Shown here: one piece after another, positions 9,539 to 17,493 of the stretch
Numbering within the stretch: the first letter of the stretch is position 1
Layout of the letters: each line of letters opens with the position of its first letter
Assembly (NCBI GenBank): GCA_021324635.1
Contig: JAJPIS010000019.1
Span: 1 to 64,000 of the forward strand
Reading direction: 5' to 3'
Source of the DNA: Gemmatimonadota bacterium
Lineage (GTDB): Bacteria > Gemmatimonadota > Gemmatimonadetes > Gemmatimonadales > Gemmatimonadaceae
DNA: 64,000 bases
Made by a program: the position numbers and the translations under genes
The notes under the pieces: model-generated
The model's database searches: none
Seen by the model: the letters and a program-made list of their open reading frames with translations, nothing else
What the model was told of the DNA's origin: nothing

Positions 9539-12500
9539 CCGACCGCCCCCGCCCCCGCCCCCGCCCCCGCCCCCGCCGCCGCCCCGGCCGCCTCGGCTCC
9601 AGCCTTGCTGCCATCGCCGCGCGCGTCGCGCGGCTCGCTCCCATCGCCACGCACGGCGTAGTACTTGGCGTCGGGGTGGTGCACGATGAGCGCCGCCGTC
9701 GACTGCTCGGGCACGAGCTGGAACGCCGACGTGAGCTGCATCCCCAGCGCCTCGGCGGCCGGCAGCAGCCGGAAGACCGTCGCGTGGTCGTCGAGATCGG
9801 GGCACGCGCCGTAGCCCCACGAGTACCGCTTGCCCTGGCCGTCGGGGAGCCCCCACTCGCGCCGGATGCGACGGTGCATCCACTCGGCGACCGCTTCGGC
9901 GGTCTCCACCGCCAGGCCGTGGACGTAGAACGCCTCCGTGTACTCGCCCGCCCGCTGGAGCGTCTCGAAGCGGCGGGCCGCGGCATCGCCCACCGTCACG
10001 ACCTGGAGCGCGACCACGTCGACCTCGTCGGAGTCGACCGGCCGGAAGTAGTCGGGGATCGCGAGCCGCTCGCGCCCCACCTGGCGCGGGAACCGGAAGC
10101 GCGCCACCTCGCGCAGCGCGCCCCCGTCGCTCTCGTAGGCCGCGGGATCGTAGATGATGAGCGCCGTGCCGTCGGACTGCGCCGGGAAGGCGCCGTAGAC
10201 GGCCTGCGGCACCAGCCATCCCTCCCGTTCGGCGGCGGCCGTGAGGCGCGCCAGCGTCGGCTCGAACTCCTCGCGCACCGTGCGCTCGAAGGCCGGGCCC
10301 GATCCGCGCCCGCCCCACTGAAGCCGGTACAGCTCGTCGAGGTCGAGCAGCGCGAAGACCTCGGGGAGCGGAATGTCACGGACCACGCGCGTGCCGAAGA
10401 ACGGTGCGGCCGGGACGGGGACATCGCGCCGCACCTCGCTCCGCTCGCCGCCGGCCGTGCCGGCGGCCACGTCCTTGCCGACCGTCGTGTGCAGGAAGAC
10501 ATCGCGCCGGGCCTCGTCGACCGCGCCCGAGACGACCGAGGGCCGCCGCTCCGGGTCCATGAGCTGGTCCATCATCGAGAGCCCCTCGAACGCGTCCTTG
10601 CAGTAGAACACGCCCGCGGCGTACGGCCGCTCGCCGTCGACGAAGAGGGCGCGCCGGCCGAACCGGCGGTTGATCGCCGCGCCGCCGATCAGGACCGGAT
10701 AGCCGAGGCCCCGGCGGTCGAGCTCCTGCACGCAGAGCGGCATCTGCTTCGACGTGGAGACGAGGAGCGCCGAGAGCCCGATCGCGTCGGCGCCCACCTC
10801 CTGGGCCTTCTCGATGATCGTGTTGACCGGGACCTGCTTGCCCAGGTCGTACACGGTATAGCCGTTGTTCGAGAGGATCGTGTTGACGAGCGACTTGCCG
10901 ATGTCGTGGACGTCGCCGTACACGGTCGCCAGCACGACCTTGCCCTTGGTGTAGTCGGCCGACCGCTCGAGGAACTGCTCGAGGTGTCGGACGGCTCGCT
11001 TCATCACCTCGGCGCTCTGGAGCACGAACGGCAGGATCAGCTCCCCGGCCCCGAACTTGTCCCCCACCTCCTTCATCGCCGGCAGGAGGACCTCGTTCAG
11101 CACCCGTACCGGCTCGGTCCGGACGCCGGCCTCGTCGAGCAGGACCTCGATCCCCTCCTTCTTCCGGTGGACGATGGACCAGTGGATCCGCTCGTCCGGC
11201 GTGAGGCTCGCCAGCGGGTCCGCCGCCGGGTCGGACCCCGCGCCGCGCCGGCCGTCGCCGCCCGAGCTCGCGAAGTGCTCGATGAAGCGCTGGAGGGCGT
11301 CGGCGCGGCGGTTGAAGACGAGGTCGTCGGCGAGCGCGCGCTCCGCCGCATCCACCTCGGCGTAAGGGCGGATGTGCGCCGGGTTGACGATCGCGGCGTC
11401 GAGTCCCGCCGCCACGCAGTGGTGCAGGAAGACCGAGTTGAGCACGGCGCGCGCGTCCGGCGTGAGCCCGAAGCTGACATTCGACACGCCGAGGATCGTG
11501 AGCACCCGCGGGAGCTCGCGCTTGATGAGCCGGATGCCCTCGATCGTCTCGACCGCCGAGTCGATCCACTCGCGCTCGCCGGTCGCGAGCGTGAACGTGA
11601 GGGCGTCGAAGATGAGGTCCGACGACGCCAGGCCGTACTCGCCGGTCGCGATGTCGTGGATGCGGCGGGCGATCTCGAGCTTCCGCTCGCGCGTGCGTGC
11701 CATCCCCTGCTCGTCGATCGTGAGCGCGACCACGGCCGCGCCGTGGCGCCGGACGAGCGGGAGCACATCCTCGATCCGCTTGCGGCCGTTCTCCATGTTG
11801 ATGGAGTTCACGATCCCGCGTCCCGGCAGCCGGGCGAGCGCGGCCGCGATGACGGCCGGCTCCGTCGAGTCGATCATGAGGGGCGTCTCGACGCTCATCG
11901 ACAGGAGCTTGACGACCCGCGCCATCTGATCGGCCTCGTCCGCGCGCTCGGTGAGAGCGACGCAGACATCGAGGACGTGTGCCCCCGATTCCGCCTGGTC
12001 GCGCGCGACGCGCACGATCCCGTCGTAGTCGTCGGCGAGCAGCAGGCGCTTGACGGCGCGTGAGCCCTGGGCGTTCACCCGCTCACCCACGAGCAGCGGG
12101 GCGGGGTCCTGGTGCAGCGTGATCGCCCGCATCGCGCTCGAGACGCGCGGCACCGCAACCACCCGTCCCCGCCGGCCGCCGGTCGTCGAGCCGGCCGTCG
12201 AGCCGGTCGCCGAGGCGCCCGCGGCGCCATCGTCGCGCCCTGGGCGGGCGAGCGGGCGGACCGCGTCGACCACCGCCCGGAGATGCTCGGGCGTCGTGCC
12301 ACAACATCCGCCGACCACGCGGACGCCGTAGTCGCGCACGAACTCGGCGAGCGCGGCGGCGAGCGGCGCGGGCTCGAGCGGATAGACGGCATCGCCCGTT
12401 CCGGTGTTGAGCGGGAGCCCGGCGTTGGGGATGACCGAGATCGGCCGAGTCGCATGGTCGCTCAGGTAGCGCACCGGCTCGCGCATGTGCTCCGGGCCGG

Positions 12501-13227
12501 TGGAGCAATTGAGCCCGACCACATCGACGCGCAGCGCCTCGAGCGTCGTCAGCGCGCTCGCGACGTCCGTCCCGAGCAGCATCCGGCCGCTGGTGTCGAG
12601 TGTCACCTGCGTCTGGATCGCGACGCGGCGCCCGATCTCCGCGAACAGGCGCTCGAAGCCGGCGATCGCCGCCTTGACCTCGAGGATGTCCTGCGCCGTC
12701 TCGACGAGGAGGACGTCGACGCCCCCTTCGACGAGCGCCTTGGCCTGCGCATAGTAGTTGTCGGCCAGCTCCTCGAACGTGATCGCCGAGAGCACCGGGT
12801 CGTCGCTCGACGGCAGCATGCCCGTGGGCCCGATCGAGCCGGCGACGAAGCGCGGATGGTCGGGGGTCGCGTGGGCGTCGCACGCCGCGCGGGCGAGGCG
12901 GGCCGCCGCGACGTTGAGGTCGTGCATCCGGTCCCCGATCCCCCATTCGGCGAGGCGCCGCGGCGTCGACTGGAACGTGCACGTCTCCACGACGTCGCAC
13001 CCGACGGCCAGAAACGACTCGTGGATCCCCCGGATCACGTCGGGCCGAGTGAGCACGAGGTGGTCGTTGCACCCCTCGAGCGACCGGCCGCCGAAATCCT
13101 CGGCGCTCAGCCGGTGTCGCTGGATGTTGGTCCCCATCGCCCCATCGTAGATGAGGACGCGATCCGCGAGGGCCTCCAGGTACGTGGGAGGCGGCGCCGT
13201 GGCGCGCGACGGGGGAGAGGTGCTCAT
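9535..13227 (-). CDS. metH: cobalamin-dependent methionine synthase
   Basis: A full-length MetH of 1230 residues from the ATG at 13227 (MSTSPPS). It has a homocysteine-binding domain with GLNCSTGPEHM and GGCCGTTPEH zinc ligands and a pterin-binding domain (LLVGERVNAQGSRAVK). The B12 domain carries the cobalt-ligating DVHDIG motif. The C-terminal AdoMet-activation domain contains RYSWGYGACPDLDD. The last 20 or so residues are a Gly/Ala tail encoded by a GGGGGC-type hexanucleotide repeat that runs into the next start codon. The gene is preceded by a probable SAM-II riboswitch and terminator, implying repression when SAM is plentiful. Confidence 0.96.
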   Translation of the reverse strand: MSTSPPSRATAPPPTYLEALADRVLIYDGAMGTNIQRHRLSAEDFGGRSLEGCNDHLVLTRPDVIRGIHESFLAVGCDVVETCTFQSTPRRLAEWGIGDRMHDLNVAAARLARAACDAHATPDHPRFVAGSIGPTGMLPSSDDPVLSAITFEELADNYYAQAKALVEGGVDVLLVETAQDILEVKAAIAGFERLFAEIGRRVAIQTQVTLDTSGRMLLGTDVASALTTLEALRVDVVGLNCSTGPEHMREPVRYLSDHATRPISVIPNAGLPLNTGTGDAVYPLEPAPLAAALAEFVRDYGVRVVGGCCGTTPEHLRAVVDAVRPLARPGRDDGAAGASATGSTAGSTTGGRRGRVVAVPRVSSAMRAITLHQDPAPLLVGERVNAQGSRAVKRLLLADDYDGIVRVARDQAESGAHVLDVCVALTERADEADQMARVVKLLSMSVETPLMIDSTEPAVIAAALARLPGRGIVNSINMENGRKRIEDVLPLVRRHGAAVVALTIDEQGMARTRERKLEIARRIHDIATGEYGLASSDLIFDALTFTLATGEREWIDSAVETIEGIRLIKRELPRVLTILGVSNVSFGLTPDARAVLNSVFLHHCVAAGLDAAIVNPAHIRPYAEVDAAERALADDLVFNRRADALQRFIEHFASSGGDGRRGAGSDPAADPLASLTPDERIHWSIVHRKKEGIEVLLDEAGVRTEPVRVLNEVLLPAMKEVGDKFGAGELILPFVLQSAEVMKRAVRHLEQFLERSADYTKGKVVLATVYGDVHDIGKSLVNTILSNNGYTVYDLGKQVPVNTIIEKAQEVGADAIGLSALLVSTSKQMPLCVQELDRRGLGYPVLIGGAAINRRFGRRALFVDGERPYAAGVFYCKDAFEGLSMMDQLMDPERRPSVVSGAVDEARRDVFLHTTVGKDVAAGTAGGERSEVRRDVPVPAAPFFGTRVVRDIPLPEVFALLDLDELYRLQWGGRGSGPAFERTVREEFEPTLARLTAAAEREGWLVPQAVYGAFPAQSDGTALIIYDPAAYESDGGALREVARFRFPRQVGRERLAIPDYFRPVDSDEVDVVALQVVTVGDAAARRFETLQRAGEYTEAFYVHGLAVETAEAVAEWMHRRIRREWGLPDGQGKRYSWGYGACPDLDDHATVFRLLPAAEALGMQLTSAFQLVPEQSTAALIVHHPDAKYYAVRGDGSEPRDARGDGSKAGAEAAGAAAGAGAGAGAGAVG

Positions 13228-13274
13228 GTCACCGGGTTCGGCGTGGCCGGGGTCGCATCGATGGTCGGAGCTGG

Positions 13275-13322
13275 AGGGGTCCAGGGGTCCAGGGGTCCAG
13301 GGGTCCAGGGGTCCAGGGGTCC
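13275..13322. repeat. six perfect copies of an 8-bp tandem repeat in the metH leader
   Basis: The unit AGGGGTCC is repeated six times without a mismatch. It lies between the intrinsic terminator and the metH start codon, so it would be in the 5' leader of full-length metH transcripts. No function is known to me; copy number of such arrays often varies between strains. Confidence 0.9.
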
Positions 13323-13356
13323 AAAACAAAACGCCCGGACGCTGACGCCGCCGGGC
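13321..13356 (-). terminator. intrinsic terminator in the metH leader
   Basis: Reading the minus strand, a stem GCCCGG/CCGGGC encloses a 12-nt loop and is followed directly by GTTTTGTTTT. It begins two or three bases after the 3' end of the putative SAM-II aptamer. The aptamer-proximal CCGCC can also pair with GGCGG inside the terminator, so a terminator/antiterminator switch is possible. The hairpin and T-tract are directly visible; the switching is inference. Confidence 0.8.
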
Positions 13357-13358
13357 TG

Positions 13359-13410
13359 GCGGTTTAGCGGAATGTTTTACGTGGCCGCAAGTTGCCGTAA
13401 ATCGCCACGG
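13359..13410 (-). promoter_or_regulatory. probable SAM-II riboswitch upstream of metH
   Basis: On the minus strand a perfect stem CGTGGC/GCCACG encloses a loop beginning GATTTA and ending TTGC. It is followed by TAAAA and then GCTAAA. This order matches the SAM-II (metA/metX-type) aptamer, in which the 3' GCTAAA segment folds back into the loop as a pseudoknot; CGG in the loop can pair with CCG just before GCTAAA. A further segment at 13432-13441 (GGCGGTTAGC on the minus strand) is complementary to GCTAAACCGCC and could form an alternative stem. The position ahead of metH fits SAM feedback. Confidence 0.8.
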
Positions 13411-13667
13411 GAGCAGTTGTACTGGGGGCAAGCTAACCGCCGCGCCCGCGGCCCAACAGGGGCTGCCGTCCCGGCGTGCCCGGGCCCGCGCCGGGCATCC
13501 CGCCCGATCAGCCGTTCTGTCCGGGCGCGGCCCGCGCTGTCACGTCTTTGCCCTGGCGGGCTCGGCCGTTCGTATGTAGCGTGACGGCGTCGGGAGCAGT
13601 GCGGGAGGGGATGGCCATGCAGGGCCCGGCCGTCGCCCCCCGCGCGGCGATCGACCTCCGATGTCTC
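13411..13667. other. divergent control region between metH and the first c-di-GMP riboswitch
   Basis: About 260 bp without a credible gene. It must hold the minus-strand promoter for the SAM-II/metH leader and the plus-strand promoter for the riboswitch. A weak plus-strand promoter-like pair (TTGCCC near 13550 and TATGTA near 13573) can be seen, but the spacing is long. I see no confident operator. Confidence 0.35.
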
Positions 13668-13768
13668 TGGGAGAACGGCAAACCCGGTGAAAGCCGGGGA
13701 CGCAAAGCTACGAGGCTACCGTCCGCGCCCCTCAGCGCGGGCCACGCCAGTCGAGCCGCCGAACAGAC
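13668..13768 (+). promoter_or_regulatory. c-di-GMP-I riboswitch 1
   Basis: GGCAAACC starts at 13677, followed by a CCGGT-GAAA-GCCGG P2 hairpin, then GGGACGCAAAGC, a long P3 arm and the 3' signature GAGCCGCCGAAC. These are the hallmarks of the GEMM / c-di-GMP-I aptamer. The G two bases before CAAACC is retained (G20 in Vc2 numbering), which favours c-di-GMP over cyclic AMP-GMP. The 5' strand of P1 pairs poorly compared with the other two copies in this window. A GAGGAGG ribosome-binding site follows within 10 nt, so control is probably translational. Confidence 0.88.
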
Positions 13769-13781
13769 TCGAGGAGGATCC

Positions 13782-13928
13782 ATGCGAACGCAGCCGACCC
13801 GCGCGGCCTGGGCGCTCATCGCGCTCGCCGCCCTCGCCCTCAGCGCCTGCGCGCAGGGCAAGGTCATCACCGATCCGATCCTCTACCCCGCGATCCAGGC
13901 GACCGCCCACCCGGCGGCCCAGCGCTGA
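13782..13928 (+). CDS. 48-residue riboswitch-controlled lipoprotein
   Basis: A short gene with a strong GAGGAGG site 4 bp before the ATG. Residues 1-22 form a lipoprotein signal peptide ending in the lipobox LSAC. The mature part is only about 27 residues and begins CAQGKVITDP. The big Ig-like lipoprotein at 23.8 kb begins its mature part CIAGKALTDP after an almost identical riboswitch. This may be a truncated relative of that protein or a genuine small lipoprotein. Function unknown. Confidence 0.7.
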   Translation: MRTQPTRAAWALIALAALALSACAQGKVITDPILYPAIQATAHPAAQR

Positions 13929-13950
13929 CGGTCGTCTCGGGTGCCGAGGG

Positions 13951-14358
13951 TCAGTGGCGCGCTTCGGGCGGGGCCGTCGCACCGCGCTCCGCCCGGAGGT
14001 CCGCGCGCGCCGACACCGAGCGCACGAGCGCGACCAGCCGCTGCCGCTCCAGCGGGAGCGTGAGGTCGGCGAGCGTGATCCGCTGGAGCGTTGCCGGCAG
14101 CGGCATCGGTCCATCATCGCTGTCGTGGTAGAGCACGACCGAGCCACCCGGCGCGAGACCGGGTAGGCCGCCGCTGCGCACGGCCTCCACCGCCGTGCGC
14201 CGCTCGACGACGGCGATCAGGGGCAGGCCGGCTCCGGGTTTGGGAGCGATGTCGCGCGGAGCTCCGGCGATCGCGGTGCGACAGCCCGCAGCGGCGAGGG
14301 TTTGCGCCAACCCCTCGAGCAGTGTCAGATCCGATCCGATCAGGACGATCGACGACAT
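13951..14358 (-). CDS. receiver-like protein lacking the phospho-acceptor Asp
   Basis: 135 residues from the ATG at 14358. The alternating hydrophobic strands and helices (IVLIGSDLTLLEGLAQTLAAAG, then LPLIAVVERR and SVVLYHDS) resemble a response-regulator receiver fold. The expected phosphorylated Asp at the end of strand 3 is replaced by Glu (VVERR), and the usual acidic pair is reduced to one Asp. No output domain follows. It may be a stand-alone pseudo-receiver; the assignment rests on pattern only. Confidence 0.55.
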   Translation of the reverse strand: MSSIVLIGSDLTLLEGLAQTLAAAGCRTAIAGAPRDIAPKPGAGLPLIAVVERRTAVEAVRSGGLPGLAPGGSVVLYHDSDDGPMPLPATLQRITLADLTLPLERQRLVALVRSVSARADLRAERGATAPPEARH

Positions 14359-14414
14359 ACGCACCCTCGGCCATCCTCGGCCACCCACTGCGTGGAGCTA
14401 CCGCCCACGCACCT

Positions 14415-14464
14415 GCGCCCACATGTGCCCCCGTGTGCCCACAAGTGCCCACATGTGCCCGCGT
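14415..14464. repeat. five imperfect 10-bp direct repeats
   Basis: Five consecutive 10-bp units (GCGCCCACAT, GTGCCCCCGT, GTGCCCACAA, GTGCCCACAT, GTGCCCGCGT) share a GTGCCC core. The array lies 57-106 bp upstream of the minus-strand receiver-like gene and just downstream of the YggT stop codon. A 10-bp period places every unit on the same face of the helix, which would suit a protein-binding array; this is speculative. Confidence 0.6.
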
Positions 14465-14503
14465 ACGCCACGGCGGGTCCGCCGCGGCGCGGGAGAGTAT
14501 CTC

Positions 14504-15112
14504 CTACGTCGCGCGGGCGAGCAAGCTCATCACGAGCGGTTGCGCGACATAGGCCAAAAGGAGGAGCGCCACGAGCGGAGTCACGTCGACCATGCCGAGC
14601 GGCGGCACGATGCGCCGCAGCGGCCGCAGGAGCCACTCCGTCAGCTGGTAGGACCAGCGCACCCAGCGTCCGTACGGCGCCACGCCCAGCCAGGAGCTGA
14701 GGACGCGGACGAAGATCGCGACCTCGAGCACCAGGAACGTCCACCGCACCAGCAGCAGTGCCACGCCGCGCGGGCCGCCGGCCGCGAGCTGGACGGCCGC
14801 CTCGGCGACCATCTGCTGCACGTAGTCGAGGATCGTCAGCAGTACCAGGCCACCCACGACCACCACCACGAGCGCCCACCACGGGGCGCTCGACGGCACC
14901 CCGCCCGCGCGGACCACGCGCCGCTCGATCGGCGCGAGCAGCGGATCGACCGAGCTCCGGAAGAAGCGGGCGATCGGCCCGAAGGGATTGAGTCGGCGCG
15001 TCCGTACCGCCCAATCGATGGCGAAGACGATCGCCAGGGTGACGGCGAGCCAGAAGAGCCCCAGCCGGACCAATCGGAGTCCTTCGGCCATCCCCGTCGC
15101 GAATGCGGTCAT
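14504..15112 (-). CDS. YggT family membrane protein
   Basis: 202 residues (MTAFATGM) with four to five hydrophobic segments arranged as two YggT-like repeats. The second includes RVLSSWLGVAPYG and WLLRPLRRIVPP, the family hallmark. YggT proteins are small integral membrane proteins linked to osmotic shock or cell-division functions; the role here is unknown. The start codon overlaps the VanZ-like stop (ATGA), so the two are coupled. Confidence 0.85.
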   Translation of the reverse strand: MTAFATGMAEGLRLVRLGLFWLAVTLAIVFAIDWAVRTRRLNPFGPIARFFRSSVDPLLAPIERRVVRAGGVPSSAPWWALVVVVVGGLVLLTILDYVQQMVAEAAVQLAAGGPRGVALLLVRWTFLVLEVAIFVRVLSSWLGVAPYGRWVRWSYQLTEWLLRPLRRIVPPLGMVDVTPLVALLLLAYVAQPLVMSLLARAT

Positions 15113-16473
15113 CTGTCGATCCACTGAGCGACTCCCCAGGCGAGCGCCACCGCGCCCACGGTCACGAGCCAGATCGGCCACGGCGCCGGCAGCGCGCCGG
15201 CGGCCCACGGGATGATACCCAGGGCGAGGGCGACAGCGAGCCCGGTCGCGGTGAGCGAGCCGGCCCGGCCCGCTCCCTCGCCGGGGGCAGTGTGGCCCGA
15301 CCAGTATCCGAGCGGGAACGCGAGGGCGACGATCCAGAGCATCGTCACCGCCCGCGCATGGACCCCGAACACGCGCCCATCGTCGGCCACCAGCATTCGC
15401 CAGGCCTCCCAGAGGCCTTCGCCGACGCGCAGATGGGCGCGCCTGCGCCGTCCCGCGAGGTCGAGCGCCATGACCCCGGACTGGACCGTCGCGCTGAGCC
15501 GCAGGGTGTCGGTGGGCGCGGGTCCGTGCGGCAGTGCGCCGGTCAGCACGGCCGACGGCGAATGGAATCCCATCCCGGTGCTGCGCCGCCGCATGCGGAA
15601 GACGAGATCGTTGGCGCGGCGGCCGAGGACGAAGATCTCCGCCCGACGGTGATCGTAGACGCTGGCGATCGGCGCGAGTCGCGGGCGTGGCGTGCCCGGC
15701 AGGACGCGGGCGGCGACCACCGCGCGGCCGGCGAGCAGCGTGTCGCGCATGGCCATGCTGGCGTCGGCGGACAGTCGGCCGCTGCGGAAGGGCTCGCCGT
15801 TGAACGTGGCGTCGAGCACCGTTCCGTCGAACACTGCGTAGTGCGGGAGATCGGGGGCCACCTGCTCGTAGTAGATGCTCGTCGGGAGTGACGGCGTCAG
15901 CGCATACTGCACGGCGACCGCGAGCACGCACCAGGCGAGCGCGCCACCAGCGGCGAGTCGGCCGGCGAGCGCGCGCGACGGGGCGAGCACCGCGCGGCGG
16001 AGATCGGCGAGGGCGAGCCCGACCGCCCCGCCCGACGAGTTCGCGATCAGATCGCTGAGATCCGACTCCCGCCCGGGGACGACGAAGAACTGGAGCGCTT
16101 CGATCGTGCCGCTGATCGCGACGACCGTGAGGACCACCGTCCGACGTCGCAGCCCCGCCAGCCGGAGCCCGATGCCGACCGGGACGAAGATCGCGAGGTT
16201 GAGGATGAAATCGGCCGTTCCGTCCTGCCCGCATGGGACACAGGTCTCGAAATGGCTCGGGAGCGTGCCGCCGGTCGGCCAGAGCGTGAGGCGCGCAATG
16301 AACATCAGCACCAGTGCCGTCGTGGCGACACCGAGCGTCTTTTGTTGCGCGTACGCTACATCGCGCAGCGTACGCCGGCGGCGGCCCGGCTCCAGCATGG
16401 ATCGTCTGATACGTGGAGCGATTGCGGCGTCGTCAGATGGGCGGGACATTGGTCCGGCCGTGGGTGACTGCAT
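15109..16473 (-). CDS. VanZ-like membrane protein with a lectin-like middle domain
   Basis: About 454 residues from the ATG at 16473; an ATG at 16449 is equally possible. A VanZ-type core occupies residues 45-160, with four transmembrane helices and the motif NLAIFVPVGIGLRL followed by SDLIANSSGG. A soluble region of about 180 residues follows that looks like a concanavalin/LamG-type beta-sandwich (DATFNGEPFRSGRLS, YDHRRAEIFVLGR). Two or three C-terminal helices close the protein. VanZ-like proteins with such inserts occur in polysaccharide loci. Function unknown. Confidence 0.78.
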   Translation of the reverse strand: MQSPTAGPMSRPSDDAAIAPRIRRSMLEPGRRRRTLRDVAYAQQKTLGVATTALVLMFIARLTLWPTGGTLPSHFETCVPCGQDGTADFILNLAIFVPVGIGLRLAGLRRRTVVLTVVAISGTIEALQFFVVPGRESDLSDLIANSSGGAVGLALADLRRAVLAPSRALAGRLAAGGALAWCVLAVAVQYALTPSLPTSIYYEQVAPDLPHYAVFDGTVLDATFNGEPFRSGRLSADASMAMRDTLLAGRAVVAARVLPGTPRPRLAPIASVYDHRRAEIFVLGRRANDLVFRMRRRSTGMGFHSPSAVLTGALPHGPAPTDTLRLSATVQSGVMALDLAGRRRRAHLRVGEGLWEAWRMLVADDGRVFGVHARAVTMLWIVALAFPLGYWSGHTAPGEGAGRAGSLTATGLAVALALGIIPWAAGALPAPWPIWLVTVGAVALAWGVAQWIDR

Positions 16474-16588
16474 AGCGTGGCATCGTACGTGCGAGCACGC
16501 CGCGATGTGATCCGGCGGCATCGATCCGAGTGATGTCCGTCACGTTTTACTACAGCCTTGCGGCCGACATGACCGCGCGAGATCCGGC

Positions 16589-17479
16589 GTGGACGAACGG
16601 GTAAGGCATTTCTTCACCGTCGACGTTGAAGAGTACTTTCAGGTCAACGCCTTCGACGGCCTCATCTCCCGGGAGAGCTGGGGGAGCTTTCCGAGCCGCG
16701 TTGGCGAGAACGTGGACCGGTTGCTCGACCTGCTCGCGGCCCGTGGGGTCACGGGGACGTTCTTCACGCTGGGCTGGGTCGCCAAGCGGCATCCCGGGGT
16801 CGTACGCCGGATCGCGGCGGCGGGTCACGAGGTGGCATCGCACGGGTGGTGGCACCGGAAGGTCACGGCCCTCACCGCCTCGGAGTTCCGCGAGGACGTG
16901 CGGTTGGCCAAGGAGGTGCTGGAGGACATTACCGGGCAGCAGGTGCTCGGGTACCGGGCGCCCAGCTTTTCGATCGTGCCGGGCCGCGAGTGGGCGCTCG
17001 ATGTGCTCATCGAGGAGGATTACGTCTACGACTCGAGCATGTTTCCCGTGCGGCGGAGCGACTATGGCTACCCCGACTGCCCGCCGATCGCCCACGTGAT
17101 GGAGCGTCCGAGCGGACGCATCTGCGAGTTCCCGCTGGCGACGACGGTGTGGAACGGCGTTCGTATCCCGGCGGCCGGTGGAGGGTACCTTCGGCACTTC
17201 CCGTACAACATCATCCAGCGTGCCTTCCGGGAGCACACCCGGGATGGGATCCCGGCCGTCTTCTACATTCACCCGTGGGAGTTCGACCCCGAGCAGCCGC
17301 GGCTGCCGGTGTCGTTGATGACGCGGGTGCGGCACTATCGTGGGCTCCGGGCCACCGCGCCCCGAGTTGCTCGGCTCCTCTCGGAGTTCTCGTTCATGGC
17401 GTTCCGGGACTCCCTGCCCAGGCCGAGTGGGTGGAGCGCTCCCCCTCCGCCCTCCGCGCGCGCGGCGGTCACCACCTGA
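16589..17479 (+). CDS. XrtA/PEP-CTERM-type polysaccharide deacetylase (DUF3473)
   Basis: A 296-residue NodB-fold deacetylase of the subgroup found with exosortase A systems. Motif 1 is intact (FTVDVEEYFQV), motif 2 is intact (SHGWWH) and motif 3 is GYRAPSFS. The C-terminal DUF3473 part contains FYIHPWEFDP. It should remove acetyl groups from N-acetylhexosamine residues of an exported polysaccharide. A FemAB-like gene, the usual neighbour in these systems, follows directly. No exosortase gene is seen nearby. Confidence 0.92.
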   Translation: MDERVRHFFTVDVEEYFQVNAFDGLISRESWGSFPSRVGENVDRLLDLLAARGVTGTFFTLGWVAKRHPGVVRRIAAAGHEVASHGWWHRKVTALTASEFREDVRLAKEVLEDITGQQVLGYRAPSFSIVPGREWALDVLIEEDYVYDSSMFPVRRSDYGYPDCPPIAHVMERPSGRICEFPLATTVWNGVRIPAAGGGYLRHFPYNIIQRAFREHTRDGIPAVFYIHPWEFDPEQPRLPVSLMTRVRHYRGLRATAPRVARLLSEFSFMAFRDSLPRPSGWSAPPPPSARAAVTT

Positions 17480-17493
17480 GCCTGGCCTCGCAG

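Noticed and set aside
9539..10318. N-terminal extension of the methyltransferase/MTHFR protein
   Set aside because: The extra 260 codons are antiphase to the metH C-terminal coding region and are low complexity; the GTG overlapping the metH stop is the sensible start.
13275..13322. CRISPR-like array
   Set aside because: Units are 8 bp with no spacers. The other tandem repeats in the window are likewise short and spacerless.
13228..13440. Cobalamin or SAH riboswitch ahead of metH
   Set aside because: No box B12 (GCCACTG-type) core and no SAH aptamer consensus; the visible pattern fits SAM-II instead.
15109..16473. Possible exosortase
   Set aside because: The helices and motifs match VanZ-like proteins with a lectin-like insert. 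The conserved Cys/Arg/His triad of exosortases is not visible.
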